A stretch of DNA of 11,478 nt from UMGS1474 sp050946775. GTDB lineage: Bacteria; Bacillota; Clostridia; Oscillospirales; Acutalibacteraceae. The notes under the pieces were generated by a model. That model saw only the letters and a list, made by a program, of their open reading frames with translations. It was not told the origin of the DNA and made no database searches. Numbering within the stretch: the stretch's first letter is position 1; the number at the start of each line of letters is the position of its first letter. Below, in pieces: positions 1 through 7,274 of the stretch. The DNA lies in assembly GCA_050946775.1 (NCBI GenBank), contig JBMNVL010000060.1:1-11478 (forward strand), given 5' to 3'. A program made the position numbers and the translations under genes.

Positions 1-1
1 G

Positions 2-1075
2 CCCACCGCCGAAAACCCGGTGATCATCAATCTGCCGGTCACGGTGGAGATGAGTTTGCCCCACGTGTACGCCTCTCAGGTAGAGTATATGTGCAAAAAC
101 CTGAAATACCGTGAAAACGTCATCGTGTCGCTGCACCCCCACAACGACCGGGGCACCGGTGTGGCCGATACCGAGCTGGCGCTGCTGGCGGGAGCCGACC
201 GTGTGGAAGGCACCCTCTTCGGCAACGGCGAACGCACCGGCAACGTCGACGTGGTCACCCTGGCGATGAATATGTATTCCCACGGGGTCGATCCGGGACT
301 GGATCTGTCGGATATGCCGGCGCTGGTGGAAACCTACGAGGCCTGCACTAGAATGCACGTATACGAGCGCTCGCCCTACGCGGGATCGCTGGTCTTCGCC
401 GCCTTCTCGGGCAGCCATCAGGACGCCATCGCCAAGGGGATGAAATGGCGGGAGGAGAAGGGGCTTGCCGAATGGACGGTGCCCTATATCCCGATCGATC
501 CCAAGGACATCAGCCGCACCTACGACGCCGACGTCATCCGGGTCAACTCCCAAAGCGGCAAGGGCGGCATCGGCTATTTGCTGGAGCAGACCTACGGCTA
601 CGATCTGCCCGGCAAAATGCGGGAGCATTTCAGCTATCTTTGCAAGAGCATTTCCGATCACGAGCACAAGGAGCTTAAGGTATCCGAGGTGCTGCAGATC
701 TTTTTGACCCATTATTTCGAGTACAAATCGCCCGTCGCGGCGGAGCATCCCCGGTTTGAACAGGGGGAAGAGACGGTAACGGCGCGGGCCACCTTTGTGG
801 AAGGGGATCGGCGTGAGGAGCTGACGGCGACCGGCAACGGCGCGCTCAACGCCCTCAACAACGCCCTCAAGGCCTTCACCGGCAAGGAATACCGTCTGCT
901 GGTCTACACCGAGCACAGCAAACAAAACGAGGGATCCCAGTCGGAGGCGGTGGCCTACATCGGTCTGGAATGGCCAAACGGCACCATGAGCTGGGGCGCC
1001 GGGATCCATACCGACATCACCCGGGCGGGCGTGCACGCGCTGCTGGCCGCCTACAACAACGCGGTGCGTGAGTAA
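2..1075 (+). CDS. leuA: 2-isopropylmalate synthase (type 2), 3' part
   Basis: This enzyme condenses acetyl-CoA with 2-oxoisovalerate to 2-isopropylmalate, the committed step of leucine synthesis, in the cytosol. The reading frame is open from base 2, so the start lies outside the window; 357 residues are visible. In visible numbering the metal-binding HPHNDRGTG motif lies at residues 45-53 (His45 and His47 are the expected ligands) and the GNGERTGN signature at 74-81. These close the TIM barrel. The rest is the linker and the C-terminal LeuA regulatory domain, ending near WGAGIHTDITRAGVHA. The sequence resembles the longer yeast/actinobacterial-type LeuA (about 550-640 aa) rather than the E. 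coli type. The C-terminal domain is known in the family to bind leucine for feedback inhibition, so that is expected here. The stop codon overlaps the leuC ribosome binding site. Confidence 0.96.
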   Translation, partial: PTAENPVIINLPVTVEMSLPHVYASQVEYMCKNLKYRENVIVSLHPHNDRGTGVADTELALLAGADRVEGTLFGNGERTGNVDVVTLAMNMYSHGVDPGLDLSDMPALVETYEACTRMHVYERSPYAGSLVFAAFSGSHQDAIAKGMKWREEKGLAEWTVPYIPIDPKDISRTYDADVIRVNSQSGKGGIGYLLEQTYGYDLPGKMREHFSYLCKSISDHEHKELKVSEVLQIFLTHYFEYKSPVAAEHPRFEQGEETVTARATFVEGDRREELTATGNGALNALNNALKAFTGKEYRLLVYTEHSKQNEGSQSEAVAYIGLEWPNGTMSWGAGIHTDITRAGVHALLAAYNNAVRE

Positions 1076-1087
1076 GGAGATACGAAT

Positions 1088-2347
1088 ATGGCTATGACCA
1101 TGACCCAAAAGATCCTCGCGGCACACGCCGGGTTGGATCACGTGGACGTCGGCCAGCTGATCCGGGCAAAGCTGGATCTGGTGCTGGGCAACGACATCAC
1201 CACGCCGGTGGCGGTCAACGAATTTGAAAAGGCCGGATTTCACGAGGTTTTCGACAAGGATCGAATCGCCATCGTGCTGGACCACTTCGTCCCCAACAAG
1301 GACATCAAAGCCGCCCAGCAGTCCAAGCAATGCCGGGAATTCGCCTGCGCCCATTGCGTCAGCCATTTCTACGACGTGGGCAAAATGGGGATCGAGCACG
1401 CTCTGCTGCCTGAGCAGGGGGTGGTGACCGCCGGCGACTGCATCATCGGCGCCGACAGCCACACCTGCACCTACGGTGCGGTGGGCGCCTTTTCCACCGG
1501 CGTGGGCAGCACCGATATGGCCGCCGGTATGGCGACCGGCACGGCGTGGTTCAAGGTCCCGGCGGCGATCAAGTTTGAGCTGACCGGCCGACTGCCCAAA
1601 AACTGCAGCGGCAAGGACGTCATTTTGTCCATCATCGGGCAAATCGGCGTCGACGGCGCGCTGTACCGCAGCATGGAATTCACCGGCCCGGGCGTGGCCA
1701 CCCTTTCGATGGACGACCGGCTGTGCATCTGCAACATGGCCATCGAGGCCGGCGCCAAAAACGGCATCTTCCCGGTGGACGACGTTACCCGCGCCTATCT
1801 GAAGGATCGCTGCGAGCGTCCGCCGGTGGAATTTGCCGCCGACGCCGACGCGGAATATGAAAAAACCGTCACCGTCGATCTGTCGGCCATCGTGCCGACG
1901 GTCAGCTGTCCCCATCTGCCGGAAAACACCCACCCGGCAAGCGAGTTGACCGATATCGCCATCGATCAGGTGGTGATCGGCAGCTGCACCAACGGCCGGA
2001 TGGAGGATATGGAAACCGCTTATCGCATTCTAAACGGCAACAAGATTGCCGACGGGGTGCGGTGCATCATTATTCCCGGCACCATGGCCATCTACCGCGA
2101 GATCGTCGAGCGTGGCTACGTTACGGCTTTCATCGACGCCGGCGCGGTGGTCTCGACGCCCACCTGCGGACCGTGTCTGGGCGGCTATATGGGCATCCTC
2201 GCCCAGGGCGAGCGGTGCGTCGCCACCACCAACCGCAATTTTGTCGGCCGGATGGGTCACGTCGACAGCGAGGTCTATCTCGCCTCTCCGGCGACCGCCG
2301 CGGCCAGCGCCCTGACCGGTCACATCACCAACCCGGAGGTGGAATAA
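1088..2347 (+). CDS. leuC: 3-isopropylmalate dehydratase, large subunit
   Basis: With LeuD this isomerises 2-isopropylmalate to 3-isopropylmalate using an aconitase-type [4Fe-4S] cluster. The 419-residue length fits the shorter heterodimeric LeuC type of Clostridia and archaea, not the roughly 466-residue E. coli type. The three cluster cysteines are visible: Cys300 in GSCTNGR, and Cys360 and Cys363 in TCGPC. The segment GADSHTCTYGAVGAF is the typical aconitase-family substrate region. The ATG at 1088 is preceded by AGGAGA (1075-1080) at 7 nt spacing; in-frame ATGs at 1094 and 1100 are possible but less well spaced. It lies 12 nt after leuA and 1 nt before leuD, and the subunit pair is expected to be made together. 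As a cluster enzyme it should be oxygen-sensitive. No defects were seen. Confidence 0.97.
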   Translation: MAMTMTQKILAAHAGLDHVDVGQLIRAKLDLVLGNDITTPVAVNEFEKAGFHEVFDKDRIAIVLDHFVPNKDIKAAQQSKQCREFACAHCVSHFYDVGKMGIEHALLPEQGVVTAGDCIIGADSHTCTYGAVGAFSTGVGSTDMAAGMATGTAWFKVPAAIKFELTGRLPKNCSGKDVILSIIGQIGVDGALYRSMEFTGPGVATLSMDDRLCICNMAIEAGAKNGIFPVDDVTRAYLKDRCERPPVEFAADADAEYEKTVTVDLSAIVPTVSCPHLPENTHPASELTDIAIDQVVIGSCTNGRMEDMETAYRILNGNKIADGVRCIIIPGTMAIYREIVERGYVTAFIDAGAVVSTPTCGPCLGGYMGILAQGERCVATTNRNFVGRMGHVDSEVYLASPATAAASALTGHITNPEVE

Positions 2348-2348
2348 C

Positions 2349-2834
2349 ATGAACACAAAAGGACGGGTATTCAAATATCCGGATAACGTCGATACCGACG
2401 TCATCATCCCGGCGCGGTATCTCAACACCGCCGACGCCAGGGAACTGGCGGCGCACTGCATGGAGGATATCGACGCCGACTTCGTCAAAAACGTCCGTCC
2501 CGGCGACGTGATGGTCGCCGGATGGAATTTCGGCTGCGGTTCCTCCCGGGAGCACGCTCCGCTGGTCATCAAGACCTGCGGCACCGGCTGCGTCATCGCC
2601 AAAAGCTTTGCCCGCATTTTTTACCGCAACGCCATCAACATCGGTCTGCCGATCCTCGAATGTCCCGAAGCGGCCGACGCCATTAAGGCGGGGGATGAGG
2701 TCAGCGTCGATTTCGACACCGGCGTGATCACCGATCGGACCACCGGCGGGGTGTTTCAGGCGCAGCCCTTCCCGCCCTTTATCCAGAACATTATTCAAAA
2801 GGGCGGTCTGCTGGCCTCCCTGAAGGAAGAATGA
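2349..2834 (+). CDS. leuD: 3-isopropylmalate dehydratase, small subunit
   Basis: This is the swivelling-domain partner of LeuC, supplying part of the active site and substrate specificity of isopropylmalate isomerase. The product has 161 residues, matching the short LeuD form that pairs with the 420-residue LeuC type (E. coli LeuD is about 200). The hallmark GCGSSREH motif is at residues 62-69; the family is known to use this Ser/Arg-containing loop for substrate binding and catalysis. The N-terminal VDTDVIIPARYL segment is also typical. The ATG follows the leuC stop by one base. Its ribosome binding site, GGAGGT (2335-2340), lies inside the last leuC codons, so the two subunits are probably translationally coupled and made at similar levels. 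Confidence 0.97.
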   Translation: MNTKGRVFKYPDNVDTDVIIPARYLNTADARELAAHCMEDIDADFVKNVRPGDVMVAGWNFGCGSSREHAPLVIKTCGTGCVIAKSFARIFYRNAINIGLPILECPEAADAIKAGDEVSVDFDTGVITDRTTGGVFQAQPFPPFIQNIIQKGGLLASLKEE

Positions 2835-2838
2835 GGTG
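2833..2838 (+). promoter_or_regulatory. Ribosome binding site that sets the leuB start
   Basis: GAGGTG overlaps the leuD stop codon and sits 6 nt before the ATG at 2845. It argues for this ATG over an in-frame GTG at 2836, which would lie inside the Shine-Dalgarno sequence itself. Confidence 0.8.
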
Positions 2839-2844
2839 CCGCGT

Positions 2845-3927
2845 ATGAACAAGAAAATTGCGGTCATCCGGGGCGACGGCATCGGCCCCGAGATCGTTGA
2901 CGCCGCTTTGCGGGTGCTGGACGCCGTCGCCGTCAAATACGGCCACACCTTCACCTACGACGACGTCGATATGGGCGGAGTCGCCATCGACAAATGGGGC
3001 GATCCGCTGCCCCAGGAGATGCTCGACAAGTGTCTTGGCTCCGACAGCGTGCTGCTGGGCGCGGTAGGCGGTCCGAAATGGGACGGCGTACCGGGGGACA
3101 AACGCCCCGAAAAAGGTCTGCTGCGCCTGCGGGCGGGAATGGGCGTCTACTCCAACAACCGCCCGGCCAAGATCTGGCCTCAGTTGGCCGCCGCGTCGCC
3201 GCTCAAGCCCTCCATCGTGGAGCAGGGGATCGACTTTATCATCGTGCGGGAGCTGATCGGCGGGGTTTACTTCGGCGCTCACGAGACCCACGAGGTCGAC
3301 GGCCAGAAACAGGCGACCGACACCATGAGCTACACCGAAAGCGAGATCGAGCGGATCGGCCGGATCGGCTTTGAAACCGCCCGCAAACGCCGGGGCAAGC
3401 TCTGCTCGGTGGAAAAAAGCAACGTGCTGGATTGTTCCCGTTTGTGGAAAGCGGTCATTCACCGGCTGGCAGCGGAATACCTCGACGTCGAGCTGACCGA
3501 TATGCTGGTGGACAACTGCGCTATGCAGATCGTCAAAAATCCCGCCCAGTTCGACGTGATCGTCACCGAGAATATGTTCGGCGACATCCTGTCGGACGAG
3601 GCGTCGATGATCACCGGCTCGATCGGGATGATCCCGTCGTCGAGCCTGGGCGCCACCACCTGCGGGCTGTATGAGCCGATCCACGGCTCGGCGCCCGATA
3701 TCGCCGGCCAGGATCTCGCCAACCCGATCGGCACCATCCTGTCGGCGGCGATGATGCTGCGGTTCAGCTTTGATATGGCCGTCGAGGCCGACGCCGTTGA
3801 GCAGGCGGTCTACGACGTGCTGGAGCAGGGTCTGCGCACCGGCGATATCCTGCCGGTCGACGCCGTCGGCTGCCGGAAAGTCGGCTGCAGGGAAATGGCG
3901 GCCGCGATTGTGGACGCGCTGAAATAA
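2845..3927 (+). CDS. leuB: 3-isopropylmalate dehydrogenase
   Basis: This enzyme oxidises and decarboxylates 3-isopropylmalate to 2-oxoisocaproate with NAD+. From the ATG at 2845 it has 360 residues, normal for the family, and begins with the expected MNKKIAVIRGDGIGPE. The metal and substrate aspartates are visible as Asp223 (LVDNC), Asp247 and Asp251 (within ENMFGDILSDE). The segment HGSAPDIAG carries the Asp that in LeuB homologues contacts the NAD+ adenosine ribose, so NAD+ rather than NADP+ is expected. The substrate-recognition helix region LLRLRAGMGVYSNNRPAK is present. It lies 10 nt after leuD and 30 nt before ilvB. An in-frame GTG at 2836 would add three residues but overlaps the ribosome binding site. 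Confidence 0.97.
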   Translation: MNKKIAVIRGDGIGPEIVDAALRVLDAVAVKYGHTFTYDDVDMGGVAIDKWGDPLPQEMLDKCLGSDSVLLGAVGGPKWDGVPGDKRPEKGLLRLRAGMGVYSNNRPAKIWPQLAAASPLKPSIVEQGIDFIIVRELIGGVYFGAHETHEVDGQKQATDTMSYTESEIERIGRIGFETARKRRGKLCSVEKSNVLDCSRLWKAVIHRLAAEYLDVELTDMLVDNCAMQIVKNPAQFDVIVTENMFGDILSDEASMITGSIGMIPSSSLGATTCGLYEPIHGSAPDIAGQDLANPIGTILSAAMMLRFSFDMAVEADAVEQAVYDVLEQGLRTGDILPVDAVGCRKVGCREMAAAIVDALK

Positions 3928-3942
3928 TGCTTGCCTTATCAC

Positions 3943-3950
3943 AGAAAGGA
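3943..3950 (+). promoter_or_regulatory. Ribosome binding site that sets the ilvB start
   Basis: AGAAAGGA lies 7 nt before the ATG at 3958. An in-frame TTG at 3931 would add nine residues not expected in the family and has no ribosome binding site of its own, so the ATG is preferred. Confidence 0.75.
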
Positions 3951-3957
3951 TGATACT

Positions 3958-5625
3958 ATGAGACTGTCCGGTTCCGATATTCTGGTCAGAACGCTGATCG
4001 AACAGGGCTGTGACGTGGTCTTCGGATATCCCGGCGGCCAGATCATCAACGTGTACGATTCGTTGTACAAATATCAGGACGAACTGCGCCATGTGCTGAC
4101 GGCGCACGAGCAGGGAGCGGCTCACGCCGCCGACGGCTACGCCCGCGCCACCGGCAAGGTGGGGGTGGTGATCGCCACCTCCGGCCCGGGCGCCACCAAT
4201 CTGGTTACCGGTATCGCCACGGCGTATCTGGACTCGGTGCCGATGGTCGCCATCACCGGCAACGTGCCGCGCACCTCGCTGGGCACCGACAGCTTTCAGG
4301 AGATCGATATCACCGGTATCACCCTGCCCATCACCAAGCACAACTACATCGTCGGCTCGGCTGACGAGCTGGCCGATACCGTGCGGGAGGCGTTTCAACT
4401 GGCGATGTCGGGTCGTCCCGGGCCGGTGCTGATCGACATTCCCAAGGACGTGCAGATCGCCACGGCGGAATATGAGCCGCAGTCTCCCGTCAAGCCGGAG
4501 GCGCCCTTTGCCGCCAAGGATATTCGCATCCAGCAGGCGGCGGAGTGCATCAACGAGGCGGAGCGCCCCTATATCTATTTCGGCGGCGGTCTGCTTTCCG
4601 CCAACGCCCAGCCCGAGCTGCTGGAGCTGGCGGAACTCATCGACGCGCCGATGGGCTGCTCCTTCATGGGCCTGTCGGGGGTGCCGACCGATCATCCGCG
4701 ATTCCTCGGCATGCAGGGGATGCACGGGCATTACGCCTCCTCGATGGCGATGCACCGCGCCGACTGCATCATTTCGCTGGGGGTGCGGTTCAACGACCGG
4801 GTGACCGGCAACCGCGCCAAATTCGCCACCAAGGCGAAAATCGTTCACATCGACGTCGACGGCGCCGAGCTGACCAAGACCGTTCCGGCGGCGCACGCGC
4901 TGCGCGGCGATCTTAAAGAAACGTTAAAGAAGCTGCTGCCGCTGCTGAAAAAGACGGCGCATCCCGACTGGATGAAGGCGGTGGACGCCCTGCGGCAGGA
5001 AGAGCAGCCGCTGCTCGATCACCGCGAGGGAATGACGCCCCGCAACGTCATTCTGGCGCTCAACCGCCATCTCGGGGAAAACACTCCTGTGGCCACCGAC
5101 GTCGGCCAGCATCAGATGTGGGCGGCGCAAAACGTCAACTTCAAGCGCAGCCGCCGGTTCATTTCCAGCGGTGGCCTCGGCACCATGGGCTTCGGCCTTG
5201 GCGCCGCCATCGGCGCCCAGATGGGCACCGGCGAGCGGACGGTGCTGGTCACCGGCGACGGCAGCTTCGGGATGTGTCTCAACGAGCTGACCACGGCCGT
5301 CTCCAACCGGGTGCCGCTGGTCATCCTGCTGCTCAACAACGGCGTGCTGGGCATGGTGCGCCAGTGGCAGACGCTGTTCTTCGATAAACACTACTCCAAC
5401 ACCGTGCTGGACCGGCAGACCGACTTCATCAAGCTGGCGCAGGCGTTTGGCGCCGACGGTCAGCGGGTGGCGACTCTTGACGAGCTGGAAGGGGCGTTGC
5501 AAACGGCTTTCGCCGCCGACGGCCCGTATCTCGTGGAATGCCTGATCGACAAGGACGAATTCGTGCTGCCCATGCTGCCGCCCGGCGGAAGCATGGACGA
5601 CATCATCACAAAGGTGGGTGACTGA
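3958..5625 (+). CDS. ilvB: Acetolactate synthase, catalytic (large) subunit
   Basis: This ThDP-, Mg- and FAD-dependent enzyme joins two pyruvates to 2-acetolactate, or pyruvate and 2-oxobutyrate to 2-aceto-2-hydroxybutyrate: the first common step to valine/leucine and isoleucine. The 555 residues are full length. The N-terminal ThDP (Pyr) domain shows FGYPGGQIINVYDSL and HEQGAAHAADGYARATGK, with the activating Glu51. The central FAD-binding domain follows. The C-terminal ThDP (PP) domain has the Mg/ThDP motif GDGSFGMCLNEL (Asp434) through to LLNNGVLGMVRQWQ (Asn460-Asn461). These features, together with a regulatory subunit directly downstream, mark a biosynthetic AHAS rather than the catabolic FAD-independent AlsS. 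The start is the ATG at 3958. The stop at 5623-5625 is 1 nt from the ilvN start, so the subunits are likely co-translated. Confidence 0.96.
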   Translation: MRLSGSDILVRTLIEQGCDVVFGYPGGQIINVYDSLYKYQDELRHVLTAHEQGAAHAADGYARATGKVGVVIATSGPGATNLVTGIATAYLDSVPMVAITGNVPRTSLGTDSFQEIDITGITLPITKHNYIVGSADELADTVREAFQLAMSGRPGPVLIDIPKDVQIATAEYEPQSPVKPEAPFAAKDIRIQQAAECINEAERPYIYFGGGLLSANAQPELLELAELIDAPMGCSFMGLSGVPTDHPRFLGMQGMHGHYASSMAMHRADCIISLGVRFNDRVTGNRAKFATKAKIVHIDVDGAELTKTVPAAHALRGDLKETLKKLLPLLKKTAHPDWMKAVDALRQEEQPLLDHREGMTPRNVILALNRHLGENTPVATDVGQHQMWAAQNVNFKRSRRFISSGGLGTMGFGLGAAIGAQMGTGERTVLVTGDGSFGMCLNELTTAVSNRVPLVILLLNNGVLGMVRQWQTLFFDKHYSNTVLDRQTDFIKLAQAFGADGQRVATLDELEGALQTAFAADGPYLVECLIDKDEFVLPMLPPGGSMDDIITKVGD

Positions 5626-5626
5626 T

Positions 5627-6130
5627 ATGGCGAGTGTAACCATCGCGGTGCTGGTGCGCAACCAGTTCGGCGTTTTGAACCGGGTGACGAGCATGTTCCG
5701 CCGCCGCCGGTTCAATATCCAGTCGCTGACGGTCAGCGAGACCGAATCGGTTGATTTTTCCCGCATCACCATCCGGTTTGAAGGGGAAAAAGCGGAACGG
5801 CAGCAGCTGATCGACCAGCTTTACAAGCTGCCCGACGTCTGCTTCATTCAGGAGCTGCGCGACGCCGACTCGGTCAGCCGGGAACTGATGCTCATCAAGG
5901 TGAAAAACGACGCCGCTCACCGGCAGGACGTCAAGGACGCCGCCGAGGCCTTCGGCGCCAAGGTGGTGGACTACACCCGCGAATCGGTGATGATGCAGAT
6001 GACCGGCAGTTCCCAGCGGATCGATGCGTTTATCGATCTGATGAGCGACTACACCATTCTGGAGATCTGCCGCACCGGCATCGTGTCGCTGGAACGCGGC
6101 GGCGCCACCATCCGCAAGGATATCGATTAA
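5627..6130 (+). CDS. ilvN: Acetolactate synthase, regulatory (small) subunit
   Basis: This subunit binds IlvB, raises its activity and confers feedback inhibition by valine. The product has 167 residues, the common bacterial IlvN/IlvH length. An N-terminal ACT domain (about residues 3-75) starts SVTIAVLVRNQFGVLNRV and is followed by an ALS small-subunit C-terminal domain ending RGGATIRKDID. Asn12, Gly15 and Asn30 align with Asn11, Gly14 and Asn29 of E. coli IlvH, positions known to matter for valine binding, so valine control is expected to be intact. The ATG at 5627 is 1 nt past the ilvB stop, with AAGGTG (5611-5616) upstream at 10 nt. An in-frame GTG at 5618 overlapping ilvB would add only three residues and is less likely. 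The symbol could equally be written ilvH; the sequence does not distinguish them. Confidence 0.95.
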   Translation: MASVTIAVLVRNQFGVLNRVTSMFRRRRFNIQSLTVSETESVDFSRITIRFEGEKAERQQLIDQLYKLPDVCFIQELRDADSVSRELMLIKVKNDAAHRQDVKDAAEAFGAKVVDYTRESVMMQMTGSSQRIDAFIDLMSDYTILEICRTGIVSLERGGATIRKDID

Positions 6131-6136
6131 GGAAGT

Positions 6137-6154
6137 CCTTACCGCAAGGTAAAG
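6137..6154 (+). other. Small GNRA-tetraloop hairpin in the ilvN-ilvC gap
   Basis: TTACC (6139-6143), loop GCAA (6144-6147) and GGTAA (6148-6152) form a perfect 5-bp stem closed by a GNRA-type tetraloop. One mismatch and a further C-G pair extend it to 6137-6154. There is no T-run after it, so it is not an intrinsic terminator. It could be an mRNA processing or stability element. A stem this short can also arise by chance. Confidence 0.35.
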
Positions 6155-6171
6155 TGTATAAAACAAAACAG

Positions 6172-6179
6172 AAAGAGGT
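6172..6179 (+). promoter_or_regulatory. Ribosome binding site that sets the ilvC start
   Basis: AAAGAGGT lies 8 nt before the ATG at 6188, in an A-rich leader (6151-6175) that contrasts with the GC-rich surroundings. It favours this ATG over an in-frame TTG at 6182. Confidence 0.75.
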
Positions 6180-6187
6180 AATTGGTC

Positions 6188-7204
6188 ATGGCAAGAATTT
6201 TCTATCAGCAGGATTGTGATCTGCAAAAGCTGGCGGGCAAAACCGTCGCGATCATCGGTTACGGCTCGCAGGGTCACGCCCACGCGCTCAACCTGAAGGA
6301 CAGCGGCGTCAACGTCATCGTCGGCCTGTACGAGGGCTCCAAGAGCTGGGCGAAGGCCGAGGCGCAGGGGCTCAAGGTGATGACCTCGGCCGAGGCCGCC
6401 AAAGCCGCCGACGTCATCATGATCCTGATCAACGACGAGAAACAGGCGAAGCTCTATAAAGAGAGCATCGAGCCCAACCTGACCGAGGGCAAGACTCTGG
6501 CGTTTGCCCACGGCTTCAACATCCATTTCGGCTGCATCAAGCCGCCCAAGAACGTCAACGTCATCATGATCGCGCCCAAAGGCCCGGGTCACACCGTGCG
6601 CAGCGAGTATCAGGCCGGCAAGGGCGTGCCCTGTCTGATTGCGGTGGAGCAGGATGCCACCGGCGACGCGTGGGATATCGGTCTGGCGTACGCGCTGGGC
6701 ATCGGCGGCGCCCGTGCCGGCGTGCTGGAGACCACCTTCCGCACCGAGACCGAAACCGATCTGTTCGGCGAGCAGGCGGTGCTGTGCGGCGGCGTCTGCG
6801 CCCTGATGCAGGCCGGCTTTGAAACGCTGGTCGAGGCGGGCTACGATCCCCGCAACGCCTATTTTGAATGCATCCACGAGATGAAGCTGATCGTCGATCT
6901 GATCTATCAGAGCGGTTTTGCCGGGATGCGGTATTCCATCTCCAACACCGCCGAGTACGGCGACTATATCACCGGCCCGAAGATCATCACCGAAGACACC
7001 AAGAAGGCGATGAAAAAGATCCTGTCGGACATCCAGGACGGCACCTTCGCCAAGGACTTCCTGCTGGATATGTCCGACGCCGGCAGTCAGGTGCATTTCC
7101 AGGCCATGCGCAAGCTGGCCGCCGAGCATCCCTCCGAGAAGGTGGGCGCCGACATCCGCAAGCTCTACAGCTGGAGCGACGAGGACAAGCTGATCAACAA
7201 CTGA
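6188..7204 (+). CDS. ilvC: Ketol-acid reductoisomerase, class I
   Basis: This enzyme performs the Mg-dependent alkyl shift and NAD(P)H reduction of acetolactate to 2,3-dihydroxyisovalerate, and of the isoleucine-pathway homologue. The 338 residues match the short class I form. The Rossmann domain has GYGSQGHAHALNL (Gly24-Gly29 region). Catalytic residues expected from the family are present: His108 (AHGFNIHF), Lys131 (APKGPGH), metal ligands Asp191 and Glu195 (ETDLFGEQ), Glu227 and Glu231 (ECIHEMKLIVD), and Ser252 (SNTAEYG). The cofactor-specificity loop reads YEGSKSW (48-54). Tyr-Glu replaces the more usual leading Arg, while Ser51 and Ser53 are kept, so NADPH, NADH or dual use cannot be settled from sequence. 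A 57-nt gap with its own A-rich leader separates it from ilvN, more than at other junctions in the operon. Confidence 0.97.
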   Translation: MARIFYQQDCDLQKLAGKTVAIIGYGSQGHAHALNLKDSGVNVIVGLYEGSKSWAKAEAQGLKVMTSAEAAKAADVIMILINDEKQAKLYKESIEPNLTEGKTLAFAHGFNIHFGCIKPPKNVNVIMIAPKGPGHTVRSEYQAGKGVPCLIAVEQDATGDAWDIGLAYALGIGGARAGVLETTFRTETETDLFGEQAVLCGGVCALMQAGFETLVEAGYDPRNAYFECIHEMKLIVDLIYQSGFAGMRYSISNTAEYGDYITGPKIITEDTKKAMKKILSDIQDGTFAKDFLLDMSDAGSQVHFQAMRKLAAEHPSEKVGADIRKLYSWSDEDKLINN

Positions 7205-7217
7205 TCCTTAGGATCCC

Positions 7218-7249
7218 GACCTGTCAACGCGCCTTCGCGTTGGCAGGTC
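7218..7249 (+). other. 14-bp intercistronic hairpin between ilvC and ilvD
   Basis: GACCTGTCAACGCG (7218-7231) pairs along its whole length with CGCGTTGGCAGGTC (7236-7249), with a single T-G wobble and a CCTT loop. The downstream sequence is CTCCTATAAAC, with no T-run, so efficient intrinsic termination is not expected. The position, 13 nt after the ilvC stop and 25 nt before the ilvD start, suggests an mRNA 3'-end stabiliser, processing site or partial attenuator between cistrons. Which of these applies is inference. Confidence 0.7.
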
Positions 7250-7274
7250 CTCCTATAAACAACGAGGTGTCATT

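Noticed and set aside
2791..4896. 701-codon open frame on the minus strand opposite leuB and ilvB
   Set aside because: It lies antisense to two unmistakable genes. Its translation is low-complexity and His/Arg/Asp/Gly-rich, with no recognisable domain. It is a by-product of GC-rich codon use.
6134..6168. Internal promoter before ilvC (TATAAA at 6157-6162)
   Set aside because: The -10-like hexamer is plausible, but no acceptable -35 lies at 16-18 nt. Kept only as a possibility in the findings, not called as a feature.
5606..7129. 507-codon minus-strand frame opposite ilvN and ilvC
   Set aside because: It is antisense to well-supported genes, with no family resemblance and no ribosome binding site considered convincing.
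7204..7214. Short palindrome ATCCTTAGGAT just after the ilvC stop
   Set aside because: The arms are 5 nt with a 1-nt centre, which cannot form an RNA hairpin, and no second copy was noticed to suggest an operator.
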